Assembly: GCA_030592575.1 (NCBI GenBank)
Contig: JAUVIV010000017.1
Span: forward strand, 1 to 35,400
Direction: 5' to 3'
DNA: 35,400 bases
Source: a bacterium
GTDB lineage: Bacteria; Hydrothermota; UBA3073; JACQXS01
This document shows, piece by piece, positions 8,747 through 16,069 of this stretch. The notes beneath the pieces are model-generated. The model ran no database searches. It was not told where the DNA came from and saw only the letters and a program-made list of their open reading frames with translations. How positions within the stretch are numbered: the first letter of the stretch is position 1; each line of letters starts with the position of its first letter. The position numbers and the translations under genes are program-made.

Positions 8747-8837
8747 TGTTTTACTTTAGTAGGCTTAAGTGTTCCATCGTTGTCATAACCTGATGCATTG
8801 CCAGATTACAAAAAATTTTATTTTCCATATTACATAT

Positions 8838-8865
8838 ATTGTACTCAATTTTCTCAATTTGTCAA
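8838..8865 (-). promoter_or_regulatory. Housekeeping promoter of the kinase/activator gene
   Basis: Minus-strand TTGACA (8860-8865), 16-bp spacer, TACAAT (8838-8843). This gives a leader of ~85 nt to the start at 8746. The activator is therefore probably made from a sigma-70-type promoter, as usual for sigma-54 enhancer-binding proteins. Confidence 0.7.
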
Positions 8866-8904
8866 GTGGAAATGTTGAAAATGGGGGGCAGGAAATAGAA
8901 GTAA

Positions 8905-10095
8905 TCAGAGCTTAGAAAATTCCTCAAGTCCTTTTGATAAAATTTGCATAGCATCTCTTAACTCAGTAGCATTAAGTACATAAGCTATTCTTGCTTCATT
9001 ATTGCCTTTCTCGGAAGTAATATAAAAACCTCCTGCAGGAGCAATCATTGTCGTTTTATTGTTGACATTAAAAGAAGTTAGCATCCATTTTGCAAATTTC
9101 TCCGTATCTGAGACAGGAAGTCTGCAAGTCATATAAAAGGCTCCCTCCGGAAGTCTTGCAAATGCTCCTTTAATTTTTTGCAATTCTTCATATACAATAT
9201 TGCGTCGAGATTCATATTCTTGAATCATCTGAGGTATAAAATCTTGCATATTTTTAAAAGCATTTTGTGCTCCGATTTGTTCAACTGTTGGAGGACAAAG
9301 CCTTGCCATACCATATACCATAAGAGATTTTAGTATGTTTTCGTTTTTTGTAACTACAAACCCGATTCTTGCTCCACAAGCACTAAATCTTTTTGAAACA
9401 GAATCAATCACGATAGCAAGCTTATCCATCCCAGGGATATTGAAAATACTTGTGTGTTTCTTTTTATCAAATAGGAACTCACGATATACTTCGTCGGATA
9501 TTACGAAAATGTTATGCTTAAGAGCTATTTTAGCAATAAGCTCCATCTCACTTTTTGTGTAAACTGTACCAGTTGGGTTATTTGGAGTGCAGATTATAAT
9601 CCCTTTTGTTTTTGGAGTTATGAGTTTTTCTATTTCAGCCTGTGAAGGTAAATGAAACCCCTCTTCAACTTTTGTAGGTATAGGAATTAGTTTTACTTGT
9701 GCGATTGAAGCAAGAGATAAATAGTTTGCATAAGCTGGTTCTAAGATTAAGAACTCATCTCCAATGTCCCCAATTATCATATATGTAAATAAAATGGCTT
9801 CTGAGCCTCCTGTCGTAACGAATACATTAGATGCTTGTACTTGGGCGGCTCCGAAACTCTGATAGTATTGTGCAACCGTTTCTCTGAAGTCAGAAATCCC
9901 ATCTGACGGCCCGTATGCAAGGACTTTTTCCTTATAGTTTTGGATGCCTTCCCAAAAGATTTGCGGAGTTTCTATATCAGGTTGCCCGATATTTAAATGA
10001 TAAACTTTAATTCCTCTTGCTTTGGCTTCATTTGCGTATGGAATTAATTTTCTTATAGGAGATTTGGGTACCTCAAGTGCTCGTTTTGAAGTCAT
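8905..10095 (-). CDS. PLP-dependent class I/II aminotransferase (aspartate aminotransferase-like)
   Basis: The 396-residue protein has the fold-type I aminotransferase signatures: TTGGSEA (94-100) for the PLP phosphate, PNNPTG (171-176), DEVY (201-204), and the Schiff-base lysine K235 in SVSKRFSACGARIG. Length is normal for the family, and it probably moves an amino group between an amino acid and 2-oxoglutarate in the cytoplasm. Its ATG overlaps the upstream stop by four bases (ATGA), so translation is coupled to the 10092-10649 gene. Substrate cannot be read from sequence; aspartate, alanine or aromatic amino acids are all possible. No hairpin terminator is seen after the stop. Confidence 0.9.
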   Translation of the reverse strand: MTSKRALEVPKSPIRKLIPYANEAKARGIKVYHLNIGQPDIETPQIFWEGIQNYKEKVLAYGPSDGISDFRETVAQYYQSFGAAQVQASNVFVTTGGSEAILFTYMIIGDIGDEFLILEPAYANYLSLASIAQVKLIPIPTKVEEGFHLPSQAEIEKLITPKTKGIIICTPNNPTGTVYTKSEMELIAKIALKHNIFVISDEVYREFLFDKKKHTSIFNIPGMDKLAIVIDSVSKRFSACGARIGFVVTKNENILKSLMVYGMARLCPPTVEQIGAQNAFKNMQDFIPQMIQEYESRRNIVYEELQKIKGAFARLPEGAFYMTCRLPVSDTEKFAKWMLTSFNVNNKTTMIAPAGGFYITSEKGNNEARIAYVLNATELRDAMQILSKGLEEFSKL

Positions 10096-10649
10096 TTTAT
10101 TTCCTTGTATGTAATAACTATATGTTTATTTGGTCCAGTAATTTCGGTTCTTGAAGGAATGTTATCTTGGTATTTATGTTTTATTACATATTTAAAAGAA
10201 TCAGCTTCTGCAACTATATTTATCGGTAGTTTAGATTTATAAGTGATTTTTGCAGATATATCCTGCTCTTGAGTTTTTATCTTAAATTCTTTTATTAAAC
10301 AATTTTCTATTTTTAGCTTAACGGTTATAAATAAGAAGTCATCTTTTGGAATAATAGTGAACCATTTTCCGTCGGCAATTACCGTATCAATAAAAAATGC
10401 TCCGCCGAAATTTTCATAAAGTTCGGGTAATCCAAAACTCGTTGATAGAAAAGCGCTTCTTACAATTTCTTTCAATATAGCTTGACCTTCCACTACAATG
10501 CCTTCTTCTTTTACAAAATGTACTTTGAAAGTAGTATCTTTGGCTATGGAGCATTTTGCAACCATTTGAATTTGCTCCGGTTTATTTAAACTATAATGAT
10601 AGACAAGGGAATCTAATAAGGAAGTGCTTAATAATAAAAATAATAGCAT
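10092..10649 (-). CDS. Hypothetical secreted protein, co-translated with the aminotransferase
   Basis: I do not recognise this 185-residue protein. It opens with a short hydrophobic stretch (LLFLLLSTSLL), probably a signal peptide or anchor, and then alternates short beta-type strands with many Lys/Ile/Val, loosely like the LolA-type beta sheets of the periplasm. No catalytic motif or lipobox is visible. The 3' end overlaps the aminotransferase start by four bases. The 55-bp gap to the acyl-CoA dehydrogenase gene has no ribosome site before its ATG, so initiation is unclear. A periplasmic role is inference. Confidence 0.6.
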   Translation of the reverse strand: MLLFLLLSTSLLDSLVYHYSLNKPEQIQMVAKCSIAKDTTFKVHFVKEEGIVVEGQAILKEIVRSAFLSTSFGLPELYENFGGAFFIDTVIADGKWFTIIPKDDFLFITVKLKIENCLIKEFKIKTQEQDISAKITYKSKLPINIVAEADSFKYVIKHKYQDNIPSRTEITGPNKHIVITYKEIK

Positions 10650-10704
10650 AATAAAAAATTTTAATTTTTAAATATTTGATATTTGGATTTTGACATTTGA
10701 GTTA

Positions 10705-11817
10705 TTATCTCGCAAGTTCTCCTGCGATTACAAATCTTTGAACCTCATTTGTCCCCTCATAGATTTGAGTTATCTTTGCATCGCGAAATATTTTTGCAAC
10801 AGGATATTCCTCTGTGCATCCTGAGAGTTCGAAAATTTCTATTACTTTTGTAGTAACTTCCATAGCTACATCCGAAGCAAATAGTTTTGCCATTGCTGAG
10901 TATTTGGAGATGTTTTTGGCTCCTGAATCTATATATTTTGCCAATGAATAAGTAAAAGCTCTTGCTGCCTCAATTTTCGATACAAGTTCAGCAATCATAA
11001 ATTGTGATTGTTCAAAAGGAATGCTTTTTTTGTATTTCATTACTTCATCAATAGCTCCCTGAGCTACTCCAACGGAAAGAGCCGCTACTCCCGGGCGAGT
11101 GTAGTCAAATGTGCGCATTGCAGATATAAATCCGAAGCCTTCTTTTAAAAGAATGTTTGAAGCTGGAACTTTGCAATTCTCAAAAATGAGTTCTCGTGTG
11201 CAAGCTGCTCTAATACCAAGTTTGTCCTCAGTTTTTCCGAACGAAAAACCCGGAGTTCCTTTTTCTACAATAAAAGTGGATAATCCACGTGCTCCTCGTC
11301 TTGGATTAGTTGAAGCGAAAACAACATAAATTTCTGCTTCTCCTCCATTTGTTATGAATTGTTTACCACCGTTTATTACATAAAAATCGCCATCTTTTTC
11401 TGCTTTTGTTTGTATTCCAGCTACATCTGACCCGGCTTGAGGTTCGGTAAGTCCGTAACTTGCAAGAGCACCTTTAGCTATTTTTGATAAATATTTTGAT
11501 TTCAATTGTTCATTGCCAAAAAGAATTATTGGAGTTGCTGCGAGAGCCGTTGCCGCATAAGCAGTTCCTACTCCTGCACATACTCTTGAAATTTCTTCAA
11601 CTGCGATGCATAAATCTAATGTTGCAGCGCCAGTTCCTCCATATTCTTTAGGGATAAGTGTTTCGAAGAGTCCTGCTTTAACAAATTCTTTTAAAATTTC
11701 ATGTGGAAATTCATCAAATTTGTCAAGTTTATTTCTTTGTTGAACTATTTTTTCTTGAGCAATTTGCGATACAGTTTCTTTTAACTTATTTTGTTCTTTT
11801 GAAAAAAAGTAATTCAT
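10705..11817 (-). CDS. Acyl-CoA dehydrogenase
   Basis: The 370-residue protein follows the short/medium-chain acyl-CoA dehydrogenase plan: N-terminal helical domain (1-115), FAD-binding beta domain with YGLTEPQAGSD (121-131) and FITNGGEAEIYVVFA (155-169), and C-terminal helical domain. The catalytic base is Glu354 in QIYEGTNEVQR, the position used by MCAD/SCAD. It should form a trans-2,3 double bond in an acyl-CoA and pass electrons to ETF, though no ETF genes are near. It heads the minus-strand cluster with the 185-residue protein and the aminotransferase, suggesting amino-acid or branched-acyl catabolism. No Shine-Dalgarno precedes the ATG; a promoter-like pair just upstream suggests a leaderless mRNA. 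Confidence 0.93.
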   Translation of the reverse strand: MNYFFSKEQNKLKETVSQIAQEKIVQQRNKLDKFDEFPHEILKEFVKAGLFETLIPKEYGGTGAATLDLCIAVEEISRVCAGVGTAYAATALAATPIILFGNEQLKSKYLSKIAKGALASYGLTEPQAGSDVAGIQTKAEKDGDFYVINGGKQFITNGGEAEIYVVFASTNPRRGARGLSTFIVEKGTPGFSFGKTEDKLGIRAACTRELIFENCKVPASNILLKEGFGFISAMRTFDYTRPGVAALSVGVAQGAIDEVMKYKKSIPFEQSQFMIAELVSKIEAARAFTYSLAKYIDSGAKNISKYSAMAKLFASDVAMEVTTKVIEIFELSGCTEEYPVAKIFRDAKITQIYEGTNEVQRFVIAGELAR

Positions 11818-11824
11818 ATTTACA

Positions 11825-11854
11825 ATATTATTATTCAGAAAATATAAAAATCAA
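11825..11854 (-). promoter_or_regulatory. Candidate promoter giving a leaderless acyl-CoA dehydrogenase mRNA
   Basis: Minus-strand TTGATT (11849-11854), 18-bp spacer, TAATAT (11825-11830). Only seven bases separate the -10 box from the ATG at 11817, so the transcript would start at or next to the start codon. No ribosome site is present. Confidence 0.4.
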
Positions 11855-12099
11855 GTAAAAAATTAAGAGATTCCCAGAATTTTGTGTAATTTTTGTTTGT
11901 AAAATAGTACATAATGATAGTTAGATATTAGTCAGCATTATGAAATAGGACTTTTATTGCTTTGCAATTTAAATTAAATATTTATAGTAATAATTGTTTA
12001 AATAGATTTTTTCTCGCAAAAATTTCAGCAAATTTTAAATTTTGGATTTTAGATAAAGGGGTCTGAAAAAACAGGTAATTTTCAAAATATACTTTTCCC
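11855..12099. other. AT-rich spacer, no gene seen
   Basis: Divergent intergenic region between the acyl-CoA dehydrogenase (minus) and the small membrane protein (plus). It is low-complexity AT-rich sequence without open frames of note, strong hairpins or repeats. Beyond the promoters placed at its edges I see nothing in it. Confidence 0.6.
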
Positions 12100-12128
12100 T
12101 TGACTTTCTTTGTAAAAATATATACTTT
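12100..12128 (+). promoter_or_regulatory. Candidate promoter for the small membrane protein
   Basis: TTGACT (12100-12105), 17-bp spacer, TACTTT (12123-12128). The -10 is weak, but the spacing and position (about 50 nt before the start) fit. TATACT at 12121-12126 with a 15-bp spacer is an alternative. Confidence 0.45.
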
Positions 12129-12183
12129 TGTATGTAATGAATTGAATTATTTACAGAATGATAAAAACTTTAGGAGGATAAAT

Positions 12184-12417
12184 ATGAAAGAGCATAAAAA
12201 ACGATTGGTAGCTTCTCTGCTTTCTTTTGTTATAGTGGGTGCCGGGCAATTGTATCGAAAACGATATGTGACTGGTTTTTTTTTTATGCTTGTTTTTTTC
12301 TCATCAATTTTTTTCTTCAAGATGGTATGGGCGGGTTTAAATCCTGCGTTTTTTGCCGTTCTCTTCGGGTGGATGGTTTTTTGGATAGTTAATGTGATAG
12401 ATGCATACAAAGGATAG
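12184..12417 (+). CDS. Small TM2-like membrane protein
   Basis: The product is 77 residues. The start at 12184 is chosen because AGGAGG (12172-12177) lies six bases before it; the open frame reaches further upstream but without a ribosome site. It has a basic N-terminus (KEHKKR), then a hydrophobic helix with the TM2-like phrase GAGQLYRKRYVTGFFF, then a second pair of hydrophobic stretches ending IVNVIDAYKG. TM2 proteins are inner-membrane hairpins of unclear function. It converges on the polyferredoxin gene; the 108-bp gap between them has only a weak TATTG/CAATA hairpin. Confidence 0.7.
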   Translation: MKEHKKRLVASLLSFVIVGAGQLYRKRYVTGFFFMLVFFSSIFFFKMVWAGLNPAFFAVLFGWMVFWIVNVIDAYKG

Positions 12418-12525
12418 CTACATTTTGTTGCACATATTGTGAACATGATTTTTCTACCAATCTTAAAATATCAAACTATATTGAATATCCAATAGAGTAT
12501 TGTTCTTCTAAGGAAAAAAGGGGTA

Positions 12526-13338
12526 TTAGTTATTCTTGCCGATTCTGCTACTAATAGATATAGCGTTTTGTGGACAGGCAGATTTGCATCTCAAGCATTT
12601 TATACATTCCATTGAGTTTATTGAGTTCTTATCTATTTCATAAACTTTTATATCTATTGGGCATACCTTGTAGCAGATTTTACATCCATTGCACTTATCA
12701 GGGTCAATTTTTAATTGGAATATTGTAATTTTATTTAAAAGTCCTAACAGTGCTCCCAGAGGACATATAACGCGACAAAAGGGTCGCTCAATGAGTATAG
12801 AAAAAATTACCGTAAGAAGAAGTCCTGCATATTTCATGTAGAAGTGTGGACCAATTAAATCTCTCAACTCCGGTTCAAAAGCAAGTTGAGGGATTCCACC
12901 TCCAATAGTACCAGCGGGACAGATTTTACAAAACAAGGTCTCGCCGGTTATATATACTCCTATTATTGTAAGGAAAAATAGAACAATATATTTAAAATAG
13001 GAGAATATTTTTGGGAGTTTTATTTTAAAGGTACGTAATTTGTAAAGTAATTCCTGGAAAAATCCAAATGGACATAAGAACCCACAGATAAACCTGCCTC
13101 CAAGAATACCTATAAATCCAAGAAATCCAAGAACATAAAACGGGAATTGTCGTAGAGCAATGAAATGTTGCAGAGACCCTACCGGACAAGAAAATCTTGC
13201 AAGTGGACAGGCATAACAGTTAAGCCCTGGAAAACAAACTTTTTTAAATGGTCCCTGATAGAAATGTTTATGAAAATGATTATTGGCAACAAAAAAAGCG
13301 GCAACTTGGATAACATATCTTGTTAATTGATTTTTCAT
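12526..13338 (-). CDS. NapH-like membrane polyferredoxin (4Fe-4S)
   Basis: The 270-residue protein has about five hydrophobic helices and many cysteines. The N-terminal part shows FPGLNCYACP and FSCPVGSLQ (Cys35, 41, 44, 51); the membrane part has CGFLCPFG (85-92), CKICPAG (137-143) and CRVICPLGA (188-196), the repeated CxxxCP motifs of the NapH/NosR/CcoG class. The C-terminus carries two ferredoxin motifs, CNGCKICYKVCP (216-227) and CIKCLRCKSACP (245-256), binding two 4Fe-4S clusters. It should pass electrons across or along the inner membrane. In other genomes I recall this subfamily beside a small CXXC protein ending in CIGIG; the only such protein here is the predicted selenoprotein at 20282-20419. 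No ribosome site precedes the ATG. Confidence 0.85.
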   Translation of the reverse strand: MKNQLTRYVIQVAAFFVANNHFHKHFYQGPFKKVCFPGLNCYACPLARFSCPVGSLQHFIALRQFPFYVLGFLGFIGILGGRFICGFLCPFGFFQELLYKLRTFKIKLPKIFSYFKYIVLFFLTIIGVYITGETLFCKICPAGTIGGGIPQLAFEPELRDLIGPHFYMKYAGLLLTVIFSILIERPFCRVICPLGALLGLLNKITIFQLKIDPDKCNGCKICYKVCPIDIKVYEIDKNSINSMECIKCLRCKSACPQNAISISSRIGKNN

Positions 13339-13445
13339 ATATTTAATGTAAACAAATGTAAATAATAAATTTCACGATATTATTTTGATAATATACTGTA
13401 GTAAATAACAATGCAAGAAATATTATAAATTTTATTGTTATTTTT

Positions 13446-15664
13446 TTATCTTATTATCTCAATCTTCTTTCTACTCTTATATTTTTCAGTTTTCAGCTCA
13501 TAATAATAAATTCCACTTGATACTTTTTCACCCAAATCATTTTTTCCGTTCCATGTTACTTGATAATAACCACAATTCTGATTGCTGTTTACTAATGTTT
13601 TTATCTTTTGTCCTATTGCATTATATATAATGAGCTCTACATTTCCTTTTACTGGTAAAGAATACATTATCTCTGTACTTGATTGGAAAGGATTGGGAAA
13701 GTTCTGTCCTAATGAATATATTGAAGGATTTTTATTTACTGTTATCTCTTCAACAACAATTGATATTATTTCTGTTTCAAATGTTACTGTATCTGAAGAA
13801 AAACCACCCGTATAATCAAAAGCAATCCATCCTGCAGTATCTGCTGTTAATGTATCATAAGGGATACTATTAATCTTTACTTCTATTATTGAGTTATGAG
13901 AAAAATCTCCAATCGTATGTGAGGTAATAACCGATGGGCTCTCACAAATCTCCTGCCATTTTCTATAATATATTCCTGTTGTATCCCATTAAATTACTGA
14001 TATCTTTAAAGAATCAAGTGATGGAATTACAGTCATTGAATAATAAGTGATTGTTCTGGTACCAATTTCTTCTATTGAAATTATGCTTTTATCTTGATAG
14101 TATATTGGAGTAGTATTAGTATAATTCTCAGAAAAAACTCTATTGTCGGTATATTCAACAACAAAATATCCATTGAGCAAATAAGTTACTTCAATTTTTA
14201 ATATTATTGTTATCTCCTGTAGGATTTCGGATTATAACATTTGCAGTATTAGTACTTTGAAAGGAAAAATCTCTATAATAGTTTGCATAATCAACACCTT
14301 CTATTGAAATATTTTCAAACAACATCTTATCTAAATCAGTCGCAGAACTAATTACAATACCATGATAACCACGACTCTTGATTTTTACATTTTTTAAGGT
14401 TAGGTTATTTCCAATTCCCATGATTTCAATTGCGGCATGTTCGTATATATCAAGAATAGTTATTCCATCGAAATAATTATTATATCCTATACTCCATATA
14501 TCCATTCCTTCTTGCCCGTTGTTGTTAGTTACCTGAAGATTTATATCAGAAAGAACATTGTTATCATTTGTTCCATAATCTCCATGAAAATATATTAATT
14601 CACCATCATATAATTTCCTGAAAAATTTTGCATTTTTAATAGTGAATCTATCATTATTTGTGTGAAAATCAATAAAGCCATGGTCATATACATTTGTTGC
14701 AGTAATATTTTCAATTTTAAAGTGATGATTATCATACCAGAAGTAGATAAGGTGCATATCTACTTTCATAGGCGTCACAGTCTTTTATGGTCATGTAGCT
14801 GCAATTACGCAGAGCATGGATAAGAAAACTGCAATTGTAAGTTGTGATATTGGTAATACTAAACCCTTCGGCATCACGCCACACCTCAAATGCTTTAGAA
14901 TAATTTGTTGCTGTAATTCCATCAAATTTATAATATGAGATAGGTCCTGGGTCGCCCCAATCATGAAACCGGAAAAGATTTAAACTATCAAGTATATTAT
15001 TTGTAATGAAAGTAGGTGTACCATCATACGCTTTTATTGTTATCGGAGCTTCCGGAATTCCACTAATTTGACCCAGAAACGTATCATTATAATAAGTGCC
15101 GTCTGCAATGAGTAATGTATCTCCCGGTTGTAATTGATATTGTGCATAAGATAGAGTTGCCCAGGCAGAATCTATACTCAAACCACTCAGTGAATCATTT
15201 CCAGCAGGTTTCATATAATATACTTTGGGTAAATCTCCCAATGTCCTTGCTGCTCTGATTATTGAATCTAATTTTGTTTGTGTCCTTGTTGTAAAAACAG
15301 AATCCTCTGATGCAGTCTCATTTCCTTTATAATCTATTGCTCTTATCCTGAAATGATATTCTGTTCCTTCTGTAAGTCCTGTTATTTCAATTTGTTGCCA
15401 ATGGCTTAATCCTTTTTCTTTAGAAGTATCGCCATAGCTTGCAGTTGTTCCATATTCTATTTGTCCCGTAGATGTTGTATCTGTATCCCATCTTATTACA
15501 ACACTGTTATTTCTTATTGCAGTAACCTCAATGTTCGAGAAAGTTAATGCACTTACTACATTCGTTGTAGCAAAAAACAGTATTACAGTTAAACTCATCT
15601 TATTTCGCAAAAACAGAGTTTTTGTACTCCATAAAAGAACACTTATTCCGGAAATTTTATTCAT
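13446..15664 (-). pseudogene. Broken beta-helix surface protein gene (paralogue of 17844-20063)
   Basis: Reading from 15664, codons match the intact paralogue nearly word for word for ~170 residues (signal peptide, Fn3 domain with VVIRWDTDT and TGLTEGTEYHF, linker TLGDLPKVYY), then diverge into a beta-helix region. The frame is lost near 14745-14765 (AYESRYA.. continues in another frame as HLIYFWYDNHHF), lost again near 14185-14205 (at an A-run after NNNI; continues as KIEVTYLLNGY), and hits an in-frame TAA at 13989-13991 before reading on as WDTTGIYYRKW to the sorting domain (13446-13730; NFPNPF, YNAIGQ, WNGKND, GIYYYEL). Total span is 2219 bp against 2220 in the intact copy. The start has AAAAGGAGAAAAGG. 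Most likely a decayed surface-protein gene; assembly errors would be the alternative. Confidence 0.85.
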
Positions 15665-15703
15665 CCTTTTCTCCTTTTTTTGTTTTCTACCGTACTTTAG
15701 TGC

Positions 15704-15738
15704 AGGGTATAAAAACCCCTCAGCTAAAGCTGGGTAGA
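15704..15738. repeat. CAGCT..AGCTG palindrome before the pseudogene
   Basis: CAGCTaaAGCTG (15721-15732) lies between CCCC and GGG runs and ends in TAGAAG, in the leader of the 15664 start. It resembles the REP-like elements but has no GTAG on the 5' side, so I keep it apart from them. Confidence 0.4.
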
Positions 15739-15778
15739 AGTCTGTATTCCGTACCTTTTCCGACAGAGACTTGTTTGT

Positions 15779-15895
15779 TCACATGGAATAAACTCTCCAT
15801 TCATATAGTTCAACCGTGCTTCCGTGGGCGTCCACGCACACGGATTCTTTGCGAGGATGCAAAAGTTCCGCATCTCCTTCATGGACATTCATCAT
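15779..15895 (-). other. Short GC-richer ORF-like stretch of unknown nature
   Basis: A minus-strand frame from ATG at 15895 (or 15892) to TGA at 15779-15781 gives about 38 residues with phrases EGDAELLHPRKE and VDAHGSTVELYE. Base composition is clearly richer in G and C than the surroundings, and the DNA folds into CGTGG/CCACG. There is no good ribosome site. It may be a fragment of a mobile element or structured RNA rather than a gene. Confidence 0.25.
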
Positions 15896-15909
15896 TCTTT
15901 CCATAGATA

Positions 15910-16060
15910 TCCATCAAACCATACGACAATAAGACTATCCGACTATTCAACCATCTTTTCAACTATCCGATCATAAAACCATCAGACTATACGACAATCT
16001 TTCTCCATACGACTATCAGACCATACGACCATCGGACTATCTTTATACCATCCGACTATT
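15910..16060. repeat. Degenerate 8-bp tandem repeat, unit YATNNGAC
   Basis: About 18 imperfect copies of an octamer such as CATACGAC, TATCAGAC, CATCGGAC and TATCCGAC run from 15910 to 16060, broken by short T-rich spacers. The array ends about 10 bp from the stop codon of the beta-helix gene (16070), so it lies in its 3' flank. It has no conserved repeat/spacer structure and is not CRISPR. Confidence 0.7.
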
Positions 16061-16069
16061 TTCTCACGA

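Noticed and set aside
8747-8904. A sigma-54 (-24/-12) promoter near the activator gene
   Set aside because: TGGCA occurs in the leader, but no GC element stands at the required spacing; a sigma-70-type promoter fits instead. I found no convincing -24/-12 pair in the other intergenic gaps checked by eye.
12100-12183. Longer start for the small TM2-like protein
   Set aside because: The perfect AGGAGG at 12172-12177 sits before 12184; the upstream part covers the promoter.
14191-14755. TGA codons in the broken beta-helix gene as selenocysteine sites
   Set aside because: The homologous sequence continues in a different frame, not after the TGA, so these are frameshifts, and the third lesion is a TAA.
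15910-16060. Possible CRISPR array
   Set aside because: Units are 8 bp, degenerate, and without spacers of constant length; no cas genes are present.
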